64,000 nt of DNA, taken from Candidatus Enterococcus moelleringii (GTDB taxonomy: Bacteria; Bacillota; Bacilli; Lactobacillales; Enterococcaceae). Both the position numbers and the translations under genes were made by a program. Shown here one piece after another: positions 1 through 8,604 of this stretch (positions within the stretch are counted from its first letter, which is position 1; each line of letters opens with the position of its first letter). The DNA lies in assembly GCF_017377575.1 (NCBI RefSeq), contig NZ_JAFREM010000004.1, positions 1-64,000 on the forward strand, given 5' to 3'. The notes beneath the pieces were generated by a model. It searched no databases, was not told where the DNA came from, and saw nothing but the letters and a program-made list of their open reading frames with translations.

Positions 1-128
1 GCTATGTTGTTTGCTTCTATATAATAGAAGCGCCCTACACATTTGGTTTGTTTTATTCGTTCAGTTTTCAAAGGTCTACATTTGATATAACGTGATATTT
101 CGTTGTAATGCTCTGTCGCATCAGCAAC
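1..128 (-). other. rRNA operon leader (5' part; 16S lies left of window)
   Basis: Read on the minus strand, this stretch contains CTTTGAAAACTGAACG, which resembles the boxA antitermination element of Bacillota rRNA leaders, then AAATGTGTAGGGCGCTTCT and a hairpin GCTTCTAT/ATAGAAGC. Three strong tandem promoters sit just upstream. Together these suggest the leader of an rrn operon whose 16S gene begins beyond the left edge. The rRNA itself is not in the window, so this is inferred from leader motifs only. Confidence 0.65.
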
Positions 129-134
129 TTTTAT

Positions 135-163
135 ATCATATCAGCTGCCGTTCAAATAGTCAA
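135..163 (-). promoter_or_regulatory. rRNA promoter, leader-proximal of three
   Basis: Minus-strand TTGACT, a 17-bp spacer and TATGAT. The -10 and the bases after it (ATATAAAAGTTGCTGAT) are nearly repeated at the next promoter upstream, which suggests duplication. Confidence 0.75.
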
Positions 164-219
164 GAACTTTTTTCATCTTTTTTTCTGAAAAAATGAAACC
201 GTGAATCAGCAACTTACAT

Positions 220-248
220 ATCATATCTTGTATTGAATTGTTTGTCAA
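220..248 (-). promoter_or_regulatory. rRNA promoter, middle of three
   Basis: Minus-strand consensus TTGACA, a 17-bp spacer and TATGAT, followed by ATGTAAGTTGCTGAT, which closely matches the sequence after the leader-proximal promoter. Confidence 0.75.
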
Positions 249-303
249 CAAAAAGTTTTTCGATTATTTTCATGAATCGTTTCTTTTTGCAGCAACGTTT
301 TGT

Positions 304-331
304 ATCTTATCATACCCACAGAGAATGTCAA
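304..331 (-). promoter_or_regulatory. rRNA promoter, most distal of three
   Basis: Minus-strand TTGACA, a 16-bp spacer and TAAGAT. It lies beside the mapP terminator and probably marks the start of the rRNA transcription unit. Confidence 0.6.
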
Positions 332-352
332 CAGCTTTGCTTCATTTTTTCA

Positions 353-385
353 CAAAAAAAGCTGATCTATTTAAATAGACCAGCT
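353..385 (-). terminator. Terminator of malT-mapP
   Basis: Minus-strand inverted repeat AGCTGGTCTATTT / AAATAGATCAGCT followed by a run of seven T. The mapP stop codon lies within the stem region. It closes the malT-mapP unit just before the rRNA promoters. Confidence 0.85.
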
Positions 386-1204
386 AAAGCTTGCTTCTAC
401 ACCTAAATGATCACTAATTTGCGGTGTGTCTTTTCCATCAAAAAGTGTTCTGTAGGTTTGCGTTTTAAAATATGATTGACTAAAGATATAGTCGATTCGA
501 ATACTTGCTTGATTCTCTTGCCAGCCGTCGATTGGTTTTTCGACGGTTCCTTCGCCTTGGCGCACCTTTGCCTGCTGGAAGCTGTCCCGTAATTGCAAGG
601 GACTATTTAGTACAAGGTGGTAACCTTCATCAGCGATATCGGCAGCATTGTTGAAGTCTCCCATGATGATCAACGGCAAGGAAGATTTTGCTAGTTCAGA
701 TTCCAGTTGTTTCCATTCATAAGAAAATCCTTCATCTGGTGACAGCCACCAGGAAAAATGGCCATTGGCTATCATTATTTCCTGCTGTTCATAGTGTGTT
801 CTTACTATTACTACGTTTCGTGTGCGGTAATCGGCTGGATCATCATCTTGCGAAATCAGCAGTGCCTGTGGATCAAGAGGGCTTTTGGATAAAATCCCGA
901 CGCCCTCATGATAAATGTCGTAGCCGATATGGTTGTACACCCAACTCCAATAGTAGAGACAGCCTAACTCATTCAACCGTTGGATCAGCAAGTACAAGAA
1001 ATTGTCTTCATGTATTGCTTTTTGATCCAAGGTTGGTTGAAAGTACTTGTCTAGTGAAGCCGCAGGAGCATCTATACGTTGATTGACTTCTTGCAACCCA
1101 ACGATATCGTAATCATTACCTGCGATTGTTTGAGCAAGCACTTCGATTTGTTTTTCAGCATCTTCTTCCATCCAACTATGCGTATTTAACGTTAACACCT
1201 TCAT
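371..1204 (-). CDS. mapP: Maltose 6'-phosphate phosphatase MapP (EEP family)
   Basis: A 277-residue protein of the endonuclease/exonuclease/phosphatase fold: GLQEVNQR near the N-terminus, GDFNN in the middle and SDHLGV near the C-terminus supply the metal and catalytic residues. In Enterococcus faecalis the gene directly downstream of the maltose PTS malT encodes MapP, an EEP-family enzyme that dephosphorylates maltose 6'-phosphate so that maltose phosphorylase can use it. The position here (13 bp after malT, same strand, next to malP) is the same, so I transfer the name. The start is the internal ATG (MKVLTLN) preceded by GGTGGGG; a 23-residue upstream extension would overlap malT and lacks family features. 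No signal peptide is seen, so it is cytoplasmic. Confidence 0.82.
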   Translation of the reverse strand: MKVLTLNTHSWMEEDAEKQIEVLAQTIAGNDYDIVGLQEVNQRIDAPAASLDKYFQPTLDQKAIHEDNFLYLLIQRLNELGCLYYWSWVYNHIGYDIYHEGVGILSKSPLDPQALLISQDDDPADYRTRNVVIVRTHYEQQEIMIANGHFSWWLSPDEGFSYEWKQLESELAKSSLPLIIMGDFNNAADIADEGYHLVLNSPLQLRDSFQQAKVRQGEGTVEKPIDGWQENQASIRIDYIFSQSYFKTQTYRTLFDGKDTPQISDHLGVEASFSWSI

Positions 1205-1217
1205 ATTGCCCCACCTT

Positions 1218-3404
1218 TTAACTATCAATACTTCCGATAGCTTCGCCTTTTTTGACCGTTCCAGTTTTATCAAAGTGATAATTTTCTATCATGTCTCCAT
1301 TAGTGAAGATGACAATCATGGTAGTCAATTTACCAGCAGCTTCAATTGCAGCTAAGTCTACTTGCGCAATAGCTGAACCAGCTTCAATGGTCTGGCCTTC
1401 AGTCGCGGTGATTTCAAAAGGTCCGCCTTTTAGGTCAACAGTATCAATCCCCATATGCAATAGGACTTCAATGCCGTCCTCAGTTACCAAGCCAACTGCA
1501 TGCTTAGTTGGGAATACAGATGAAACTTTCCCAGCAATCGGGCTGACGATTTGACCATTCTCAGGAATAACGGCAAAGCCTTCGCCCATCATTTTTTGTG
1601 AGAATACATCATCTTCTACTTGATCAATTGCAATGAGTTGTCCATCTGCTGGTGCTACCAGTTTTGTTTTGATTCCTTTAAAGGCAGCTTTAGGTTTTTC
1701 TTCAACCGCTGGCTGATCGTTAACCGCAGCCGTTGGAATTTCGGCACCAGAATCTAATAAGTCTTGAATATCTGATTTCAGAATATCGGCTTTAGGTCCA
1801 TAAACAGCTTGAACGCCCTTATCCTTTACCAAAAGTCCCATGGCGCCGGCTTTTTTCCATTGCGCTTCATCGCCGACCTTTTGATTGTCGTTGACTGATA
1901 CCCGCAAACGGGTCATACAAGCATCGACATCGGAAATGTTGCTTGGTCCACCTAGCAAGTTAATGATTTGCACAATTTGAGAATTGGCATCGGCTGTTCC
2001 ACCAGTACCAGTGCTTGATGCTGCTTCATCGCCATCATTTTCGTAGTTGCCGTTTCTGCCTGGAGTTGCATAATTGAATTTTTTAATCATAAAGTTCGCG
2101 ATGAAGTAGGTTAATCCCCCAAAGACAATCGTTACAATCACGAAGTTCAAAAAGTCTCCGCCGATACCAGCATTCAACCCCATCGGTAAGCGAGTCAACA
2201 ATTCGATGTTCCCAAATGAGTGAACCCGTAAATTGATGACATCCGCCATTGCAAAGGCGGCCCCTTGGATTATCGCATAGACACCATACAACGGTGCGGC
2301 AACAAACATAAACATGTACTCTAAAGGTTCAGTTACACCAGTTAAGAATACGGCTGCAGCAGCAGATACGTACATGGATTTGTATTGTTTAAGCTTATCT
2401 CTATCTACGTTGCGGTACATCGCTAAGGTAAGTCCCATCAGAATACCGGAAGAACCGATCATCTGCCCGACTTTAAAGCGAGCCGGAGTAAATTGTTCCA
2501 ATACCTGCGTATATTGAGCCGTGTCTCCTGCGCCGCGTAAGTTAACTAAGTCGGTCGCCCAAGCTAACCAAAGCGGGTCTTGGCCGAATACTTGCTGACC
2601 TGCTTGTGCACCAGTCAGGATTTCGTACGTTCCGCCAAGTGCCGTGTAGTTGATGGGAATCGTTAACATATGATGCAGCCCAAATGGCAGCAGCAAACGT
2701 TCCAATGTGCCAAATAAGAACGGCGCGAGAATCGGTGCGGTATCTTGTGATTCAGCAATCCATTTCCCAAATTCATTAATACCCGTTTGAATCACTGGCC
2801 AAACAACAGCCAAGATCAGCGAAACAATCACTGCACGGAAAATTACTACAAATGGTACGAAACGTTTTCCGTTAAAGAAGGTAAGTACTTCTGGAAGTTT
2901 GCGGAAATTATAGTATTTGTTGTAGGCAGTTGCCCCGACAAACCCGGCGATAATCCCGACGAAAACCCCCATATTTAAAGCAGGTGCCTCTAACACACTA
3001 GTAAAATAGCCATCTACAAGAATTTCTTGTCCAAAAAGTGTCTGAGTGACTGCTTCTGGATTCGCCAACATCTCACTTGTCACACCGAAAACGGCGCCAG
3101 TAATACGATTAATCAAAATAAATGCTAAACCGGCCGCGAATGCACCGCCCGCTTTCTCTTTTGCCCAACTGCCACCAATTGCCAAGGCGAATAATAGATG
3201 CAAGTTGCCGATGACTGCCCAACCAATATTTTCAATGACACTACCGGTTGTCACTAGCCAGCCTAAATCTGCGCTGATCATTGGCAGCGACTTCCCAATA
3301 CTGATCATTAATCCGGCAGCTGGCATTACTGCAATAACTACCATTAACGCCTTTCCGAATTTTTGCCAAAACTCAAAACTAAAAATACCCTTGATTCCCT
3401 TCAT
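1218..3404 (-). CDS. malT: Maltose PTS permease MalT, EIICBA
   Basis: A 728-residue glucose-superfamily PTS permease with domain order IIC-IIB-IIA. The N-terminal 440 residues or so are hydrophobic membrane segments with the family stretches MPAAGLMISIGK, LPFGLHHM and GVTEPLEYMF. A Ser/Thr/Gly/Asp linker leads to IIB (active Cys in DACMTRLRVSV) and then IIA (phospho-His in LLHMGIDTVDLKGG). The divergent maltose phosphorylase gene and the mapP gene behind it point to maltose, as for E. faecalis MalT; the protein resembles a glucose/maltose rather than a trehalose permease. It imports maltose as maltose 6'-phosphate. Its promoter carries a LacI-type operator shared in sequence with malP. Confidence 0.88.
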   Translation of the reverse strand: MKGIKGIFSFEFWQKFGKALMVVIAVMPAAGLMISIGKSLPMISADLGWLVTTGSVIENIGWAVIGNLHLLFALAIGGSWAKEKAGGAFAAGLAFILINRITGAVFGVTSEMLANPEAVTQTLFGQEILVDGYFTSVLEAPALNMGVFVGIIAGFVGATAYNKYYNFRKLPEVLTFFNGKRFVPFVVIFRAVIVSLILAVVWPVIQTGINEFGKWIAESQDTAPILAPFLFGTLERLLLPFGLHHMLTIPINYTALGGTYEILTGAQAGQQVFGQDPLWLAWATDLVNLRGAGDTAQYTQVLEQFTPARFKVGQMIGSSGILMGLTLAMYRNVDRDKLKQYKSMYVSAAAAVFLTGVTEPLEYMFMFVAAPLYGVYAIIQGAAFAMADVINLRVHSFGNIELLTRLPMGLNAGIGGDFLNFVIVTIVFGGLTYFIANFMIKKFNYATPGRNGNYENDGDEAASSTGTGGTADANSQIVQIINLLGGPSNISDVDACMTRLRVSVNDNQKVGDEAQWKKAGAMGLLVKDKGVQAVYGPKADILKSDIQDLLDSGAEIPTAAVNDQPAVEEKPKAAFKGIKTKLVAPADGQLIAIDQVEDDVFSQKMMGEGFAVIPENGQIVSPIAGKVSSVFPTKHAVGLVTEDGIEVLLHMGIDTVDLKGGPFEITATEGQTIEAGSAIAQVDLAAIEAAGKLTTMIVIFTNGDMIENYHFDKTGTVKKGEAIGSIDS

Positions 3405-3433
3405 ACGTTACCTCTCCTTTGAAAAAATATTAA

Positions 3434-3485
3434 TGCAATCGGTTGCGCTAATTTGCATTATATACCGCAAAAATAAATTTGTAAA
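3434..3485 (-). promoter_or_regulatory. malT promoter with MalR-type operator
   Basis: Minus-strand TTTACA (3480-3485), a 17-bp spacer and TATAAT (3457-3462). Just downstream of the -10 is AGCGCAACCGATTGCA (3434-3449), an imperfect palindrome of LacI-family type that also occurs in the divergent malP promoter. Its position over the transcription start implies repression by steric block, most simply by MalR. Confidence 0.8.
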
Positions 3486-3548
3486 CTCTTTCAGCATAAA
3501 TTTATTATTCACCAACTAGCAGTTTCTTGTCAAGATTAACGCTTTCAC

Positions 3549-3578
3549 TTGACTAGCGCAACCGATTGCGTGTATGAT
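3549..3578 (+). promoter_or_regulatory. malP promoter with MalR-type operator in the spacer
   Basis: TTGACT (3549-3554), an 18-bp spacer and TATGAT (3573-3578) with an upstream TG. The operator AGCGCAACCGATTGCGTG fills almost the whole spacer, so a bound repressor would exclude RNA polymerase directly. CcpA could also touch this site because LacI-family sites overlap in sequence. Confidence 0.8.
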
Positions 3579-3608
3579 TAAAGAAAAGTTGCATTAAGGA
3601 GGAAGAAC

Positions 3609-5897
3609 ATGAACCAAATTCAACGACTATTTGATATCGACCCTTGGAAAATTCGTACAACAACCTTAGATAAGCAAAACCGCCGCTTACAGGAATCTCT
3701 CACTAGTATGGGAAACGGCTATATGGGGCTGCGGGGAAATTTTGAAGAAACCTACAGCGGTGACCACCATAAAGGAACTTATTTAGCAGGGATCTGGTAT
3801 CCCGATAAAACACGGGTGGGCTGGTGGAAAAATGGTTACCCTGATTATTTCGGCAAAGTCATCAACGCCATCGACTTCCTGCAGATGAACATTTCGATTA
3901 ATGATGTGGAAGTAGATTTAGCAAAACAGGAACTGGTAGATTTTGATTTAGAATTAAACATGGAAAACGGCGTGCTAACTAGAAGCTTCACGGTGGTTTT
4001 AGGGGATGCTAAGGTGCGTTTTACTTTCCAACGCTTCCTAAGTATTGTCAAAAAAGAACTGGCTGTAATCAAAATGACTGCCGAATGTTTATCCGGCGAA
4101 GCGAAAATTCAAGTCATTTCCAAACTAGACAACAATGTGCAAAATGAAGACAGCAATTACGAAGAAATGTTCTGGGTTGAAAAAGAACGGGGACATAAAG
4201 AAGAAATTAGCTTCTTAACCGCCCAAACGGTTCCTAATAATTTTGGGATTGAACAGTTTTCCATCACTGCCGCAATGAAGCATGTTGGGAATTTAGAAGC
4301 TCAAGTTCAACATGATGATACTCTAGAGGTTTCGGAGCAATTCGAATGGCAGCTAGCAACTGGCGAAACTGGTGAAGTCGAGAAACGTGTAGTTGTCGTG
4401 ACTAGTCGCGATATTCCAGAAGCAAAACAACGGGAAGCCGCAGCTGAACTATTAACAACCTATAACCAGTCTTACGACGAACTATACAAAGAACAAAGTG
4501 CTGCTTGGGCAAAACGTTGGGAACTAGCTGATGTTTTGATCGAGGGCGACGACGAAGCGCAGCAAGGCATTCGTTACAATATTTTCCAGCTGTTTTCTAC
4601 CTATTATGGAGAAGACGAACGGTTGAACATCGGACCCAAAGGCTTTACCGGCGAGAAATACGGCGGTGCTACTTATTGGGACACTGAAGCCTATGCAGTT
4701 CCAATGTATTTAGCTTTGGCCAAACCAGAAGTAACGAAAAACTTATTAAAATATCGCCACAATCAATTACCAGAAGCGAAAATCAATGCGCAAAAACAAG
4801 GCTTAAAAGGTGCGTTGTATCCAATGGTTACCTTTACCGGAATCGAATGCCACAATGAGTGGGAAATTACCTTTGAAGAAATCCATCGTAACGGAGCCAT
4901 TGCTTATGCGATTTACAATTATACCAATTACACTGGCGATGACAGCTACTTGCAAAAAGAAGGTTTAGAAGTATTAAGCGAAATTGCCAGATTCTGGGCG
5001 GACCGCGTTCACTACTCTAAACGCAATCAAAAATATATGATCCATGGTGTGACCGGGCCAAACGAATACGAAAACAACATTAACAATAACTGGTACACCA
5101 ATACAATCGCTGCTTGGGTATTGAAATACACCTTAGAAAGCTATTTGAAGCATCAAAGTTCTGCGACTGTTACGATTACGAAAGAAGAACAAGAAAAATG
5201 GCAGGACATTATCGAAAATATGTACTTCCCTGAAGATCAGGAGTTAGGCGTATTTGTTCAACATGATACTTTCTTAGATAAAGATCTGATGCATGCCAGC
5301 GACTTGGCACCAGAGGATCGTCCACTGAATCAAAAATGGTCTTGGGACAAAATTTTGCGTTCTTGCTTCATCAAGCAAGCCGACGTTTTACAAGGAATTT
5401 ATTTCTTTAATGATCAGTTCACTTACGAAGAGAAGAAACGCAACTTTGAGTTTTATGAGCCAATGACTGTTCACGAGTCTTCCCTATCCCCTTCCGTTCA
5501 TGCTGTTTTAGCAGCTGAACTAGGCAAGGAAGAAAAATCGGTAGAGATGTATCAGCGCACGGCTCGTTTAGATTTGGATAATTACAACAATGATACGCAA
5601 GACGGCCTGCATATTACTTCAATGACTGGCAGCTGGTTAGCAATCGTTCAAGGCTTTGCGCAAATGAAGACTTTCAACGATACCTTGAGCTTTGCGCCAT
5701 TCTTACCAAGAAAATGGCAAAAATATGCTTTCCACATTAACTACCGTGGTCGTTTAATTGCGGTAGCAGTGAATGAAGATGAAGTCACTTTAAGTCTTAA
5801 GGAAGGTGCGCCAATAGAAGTCACTATGTACGATCAGACTGTCGAACTTGCTGACAAAGTCTCCGTTCCATTGAAGAAGGAGGAATCAGATGTTTAA
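3609..5897 (+). CDS. malP: Maltose phosphorylase, GH65
   Basis: A 762-residue GH65 enzyme that phosphorolyses maltose to glucose plus beta-glucose 1-phosphate. The family block [19 protein letters not shown] contains Glu486, the expected general acid. [10 protein letters not shown] and [12 protein letters not shown] match the phosphate-binding end of the (alpha/alpha)6 barrel. Length is normal for the family. A good Shine-Dalgarno AAGGAGG precedes the ATG. The 3' end overlaps pgmB by 8 bp, so the two are translationally coupled and the product beta-G1P passes to the next enzyme. Trehalose or kojibiose phosphorylase activity is possible within GH65, but the context with malT and mapP favours maltose. 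Confidence 0.9.
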   Translation: MNQIQRLFDIDPWKIRTTTLDKQNRRLQESLTSMGNGYMGLRGNFEETYSGDHHKGTYLAGIWYPDKTRVGWWKNGYPDYFGKVINAIDFLQMNISINDVEVDLAKQELVDFDLELNMENGVLTRSFTVVLGDAKVRFTFQRFLSIVKKELAVIKMTAECLSGEAKIQVISKLDNNVQNEDSNYEEMFWVEKERGHKEEISFLTAQTVPNNFGIEQFSITAAMKHVGNLEAQVQHDDTLEVSEQFEWQLATGETGEVEKRVVVVTSRDIPEAKQREAAAELLTTYNQSYDELYKEQSAAWAKRWELADVLIEGDDEAQQGIRYNIFQLFSTYYGEDERLNIGPKGFTGEKYGGATYWDTEAYAVPMYLALAKPEVTKNLLKYRHNQLPEAKINAQKQGLKGALYPMVTFTGIECHNEWEITFEEIHRNGAIAYAIYNYTNYTGDDSYLQKEGLEVLSEIARFWADRVHYSKRNQKYMIHGVTGPNEYENNINNNWYTNTIAAWVLKYTLESYLKHQSSATVTITKEEQEKWQDIIENMYFPEDQELGVFVQHDTFLDKDLMHASDLAPEDRPLNQKWSWDKILRSCFIKQADVLQGIYFFNDQFTYEEKKRNFEFYEPMTVHESSLSPSVHAVLAAELGKEEKSVEMYQRTARLDLDNYNNDTQDGLHITSMTGSWLAIVQGFAQMKTFNDTLSFAPFLPRKWQKYAFHINYRGRLIAVAVNEDEVTLSLKEGAPIEVTMYDQTVELADKVSVPLKKEESDV

Positions 5898-6546
5898 AGG
5901 AGTCCTCTTTGATTTAGATGGTGTCATCACTGATACCGCCGAATACCATTACCAAGCCTGGAAAAAACTCGGCAGTGAAATTGGTATTGTGATTGACCGA
6001 ACCTTTAATGAACAATTAAAAGGCGTTAGTCGTGAAGACTCCCTCACTCGTATGCTGGAATACGGCGGAAAAACAGGAGTATTCACTTCGGAAGAATTCG
6101 CGGAATTAGCCGCTCGCAAAAACAAAAATTATGTTGAAATGATTCAAAAAGTCTCGCCAAATGATGTGTATCCTGGTATTTTAGAACTGTTAAAGGATTT
6201 GAAGCAAGCGGAGATTAAGATTTCCCTTGCTTCTGCCAGCAAAAATGGTCCCTTCTTATTGAAGCAAATGGCCTTGACGGACTACTTTGACGGCATCGCT
6301 GATCCGGCCAAAGTGAAAGCTGGTAAGCCAGCACCAGATATTTTTATCGAAGCAGCTGAAATTGTCGGCCTGACACCAGAGCAATGTATTGGAATTGAAG
6401 ATGCCCAAGCAGGGATTGCTGCGATTAAAGCCAGCGGTGCTTTGCCGATTGGCGTAGGTCAAGCGGAACAGCTGGGAGAGGATATTCCGCTAGTTGCTTC
6501 TACTAAAGAATTGACGATCGGCTATTTGAAGGATTGCTGGCAGTAA
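5890..6546 (+). CDS. pgmB: Beta-phosphoglucomutase
   Basis: A 218-residue HAD-superfamily enzyme converting beta-glucose 1-phosphate to glucose 6-phosphate. The nucleophile and acid-base aspartates are Asp8 and Asp10 in [10 protein letters not shown]. The cap domain carries [12 protein letters not shown], motif II is SASKNG, the motif III lysine is in GKPAPDIF, and the metal acidic pair is in GIEDAQAG. Length equals the family norm. It overlaps malP by 8 bp and precedes malR by 27 bp. E. faecalis has an aldose 1-epimerase gene (malM) in this operon; none is present here. Confidence 0.93.
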   Translation: MFKGVLFDLDGVITDTAEYHYQAWKKLGSEIGIVIDRTFNEQLKGVSREDSLTRMLEYGGKTGVFTSEEFAELAARKNKNYVEMIQKVSPNDVYPGILELLKDLKQAEIKISLASASKNGPFLLKQMALTDYFDGIADPAKVKAGKPAPDIFIEAAEIVGLTPEQCIGIEDAQAGIAAIKASGALPIGVGQAEQLGEDIPLVASTKELTIGYLKDCWQ

Positions 6547-6573
6547 AAATAAAAAAACGAAAGGAGAGAAATT

Positions 6574-7593
6574 ATGACCGTCACAGTTAAAGATGTTGCT
6601 AAAAAAGCGGGTGTCTCTCCTTCGACTGTTTCCCGGGTGATCAATGATCATCCCAGTATTTCAGTAGAAACGAAAAAGAAGATCCGCCATATTATGGATG
6701 ACATGGGCTATTTTCCTAATGTCACCGCCCGCAACTTAGGCAAGCAACGGGCCAATTCCTTAGGTGTGATTTTACCGCCCTTAGATTCCAACGATCGGAT
6801 CGGGAATCCTTTGTATCTTGAACTGATTAATGCTGTAAATGAAACGGCGCATGAATTTCGCGTGACCACCGCGGTTGCTTCCGCGAAAACGGCTGAAGAC
6901 TTATTAGAAAATGTTATTCGGATGCACCGCCAAAAACAGGTGGACGGATTTATTCTCACCTACTCTGAAAAGGATGATCCGATTGCTCAGTACTTATTTG
7001 AAAATAAGGTTCCTTTTACTTTAATTGGTCGACCGGCGGAAAAAGAATCTGAAATCATTTACGTTGATAATGACAACCAATTACTGGGTAAACAAGCGAC
7101 GGAATTTTTACTGGAAAAAGGACACAAAAATATTTTGTTTGCTTCCAACGTCAACCAGCAAATTATCTTTTTTGAACGTTACTTTGGTTATCAAGAAGCA
7201 CTAATGCTGGCAAACTTGCCGACTCATCCGCCGATTACCTTGACTCAGCCGGAAGATTACGCGGCCTTTCCTGAAATTATTGAGGGAACCCAGGCAACGG
7301 CTTTGGTAGTGATTGATGATATTTTTGCTTTACGTATGATTCAATTGGCTAATTTATATGGTTATCAGGTGCCGGATGATTTATCGATTATTAGTTTCAA
7401 TAATTCGATTTTTGCCACCTTGGTCCATCCATATCTAACAACGATCGATATCGATATTTCTGATTTAGGTCGCTTAGGTACGCAAAAACTAATGGAGCAA
7501 ATCGAAAAACAGCCAAGTAACGGCGTCCAGTTGGTTGTTCCTCATCAACTGATTCAACGAGAAACGGTGATCGAAAATCCTAAGAAACACTAA
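6574..7593 (+). CDS. malR: Maltose operon repressor MalR, LacI family
   Basis: A 339-residue LacI/GalR regulator. Residues 3-58 form the helix-turn-helix plus hinge (VTVKDVAKKAGVSPSTVSRV), with the remainder a periplasmic-binding-protein-like sensor domain ending in HQLIQRETV. It is the last gene of malP-pgmB-malR, with a Shine-Dalgarno AAAGGAGAG before the ATG. The matching LacI-type palindromes in the malT and malP promoters are its likely targets, which makes it autoregulated. The effector is expected to be maltose or a maltose derivative; this is inferred from the locus. Confidence 0.88.
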   Translation: MTVTVKDVAKKAGVSPSTVSRVINDHPSISVETKKKIRHIMDDMGYFPNVTARNLGKQRANSLGVILPPLDSNDRIGNPLYLELINAVNETAHEFRVTTAVASAKTAEDLLENVIRMHRQKQVDGFILTYSEKDDPIAQYLFENKVPFTLIGRPAEKESEIIYVDNDNQLLGKQATEFLLEKGHKNILFASNVNQQIIFFERYFGYQEALMLANLPTHPPITLTQPEDYAAFPEIIEGTQATALVVIDDIFALRMIQLANLYGYQVPDDLSIISFNNSIFATLVHPYLTTIDIDISDLGRLGTQKLMEQIEKQPSNGVQLVVPHQLIQRETVIENPKKH

Positions 7594-7599
7594 AATGCG

Positions 7600-7630
7600 A
7601 GGAGCGCAACTTGTGGCTCCTGGCTTTTTT
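7600..7630 (+). terminator. Weak terminator after malR
   Basis: Stem AGGAGC / GCTCCT with a 10-nt loop, then GGC and six T. The stem is short, so readthrough into the metallophosphoesterase gene is possible. Confidence 0.55.
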
Positions 7631-7666
7631 TGGCTATACTGGCACAAATAGAAAGAAGGAACCTTG

Positions 7667-8473
7667 ATGCTGGTAATCGTCTTATGTGCAGCAGTGATTT
7701 TACTGTATGCCTGGTATGAAACTTTTTGCTTAAAGGAAAAGCATTTTAGTATAGATAAAGAAAATAACTTAACGATTAACGAAGGAGAAACGGGGAACTT
7801 CAAAATTGCCCACATTAGCGATATCCACTTTTCTCGCTTTTATTCGGCGAAGCGTTTTGCCAAGGTTGTCGAAGCTGTCAATCAGCAAGAACCTGATTTG
7901 CTGATTTTTACTGGTGATTTAATAGAAGATTTTCGTTATTGGCAAAAAAGAGATTCCGCACCCTTGATTCAGCAATTGAGTGCATTAAAAGCTGACAAAG
8001 GCAAATTTGCTATTTTAGGAAATCATGATTATCAGTCTGGCGGCCGTAAACCTGTGGAAGAATTGCTGATTAACAGCGGTTTTGTCCTTTTAGACAATCG
8101 CACCCAGCTGGTTGGCGCTCTCAGTTTAACCGGCATGGAAGACAGCCAGGGAGGAAGCCCCGATTATGCACTAACACCTTCTCCGGCTGATTTTTCGATT
8201 TTATTGCTCCATGAACCTGATCAAGTGGACCAGGTTCAGTCTTTAAACGCCTATGATTTAGTCTTAGCTGGTCACAGTCACGGTGGACAGCTGCGCCTAC
8301 CTTTACTCAACTATCGAAATCATGGATCAAAGAGCTACTGGACTGGTATTTATCCCCTTTCTAAGACTGCCATGTTAGTCGTTAATACGGGAATTGGTAC
8401 AACCGGCCCGCCCCTGCGGTTCCGGGTGAAACCAGAAATTCTCTATTTTCATTTGCAGAATGTCTATGCTTAA
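7667..8473 (+). CDS. Membrane-anchored calcineurin-like metallophosphoesterase
   Basis: A 268-residue protein with an N-terminal hydrophobic helix (LVIVLCAAVILLYAWYE) followed by a complete metallophosphoesterase domain: HISDIHFS, FTGDLIED, GNHDYQSGG, LLLHEPDQ and AGHSHGGQLRLP give the five metal-binding blocks. It resembles the YkuE/YaeI type of phosphodiesterase associated with envelope lipids. The start was set at the ATG with AAGGA six bases upstream; a TTG one codon earlier is too close to that site. The substrate is unknown. It stands alone between the maltose operon and the RpiR regulator. Confidence 0.82.
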   Translation: MLVIVLCAAVILLYAWYETFCLKEKHFSIDKENNLTINEGETGNFKIAHISDIHFSRFYSAKRFAKVVEAVNQQEPDLLIFTGDLIEDFRYWQKRDSAPLIQQLSALKADKGKFAILGNHDYQSGGRKPVEELLINSGFVLLDNRTQLVGALSLTGMEDSQGGSPDYALTPSPADFSILLLHEPDQVDQVQSLNAYDLVLAGHSHGGQLRLPLLNYRNHGSKSYWTGIYPLSKTAMLVVNTGIGTTGPPLRFRVKPEILYFHLQNVYA

Positions 8474-8500
8474 AGCTCAAGTATCACAAAACAAGGGCAA

Positions 8501-8552
8501 AACGGAATTTTAAGTATTATACCTTGTCGTATTCATTAAAAATTATTCCGTT
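8501..8552. repeat. Inverted repeat upstream of the RpiR gene
   Basis: AACGGAAT (8501-8508) faces ATTCCGTT (8545-8552), with inner TTTTAA / TTAAAA. A further AACGGAAAA lies just before the rpiR Shine-Dalgarno. It could be a self-bound operator or a terminator-like hairpin for the preceding gene. No T-run follows directly. Confidence 0.45.
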
Positions 8553-8604
8553 ATTTGACCAAAAAAATGATATAATAAAGAAAAAAACGGAAAAGAGGTT
8601 GGCT

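Noticed and set aside
688-1086. Plus-strand frame of 132 codons inside mapP
   Set aside because: It is antisense to a well-supported gene, and has no start signal or family resemblance.
8524-8604. Upstream TTG start for the RpiR regulator
   Set aside because: The 27 added residues cover the inverted repeat and a TATAAT; the ATG after AAGAGG matches the family start.
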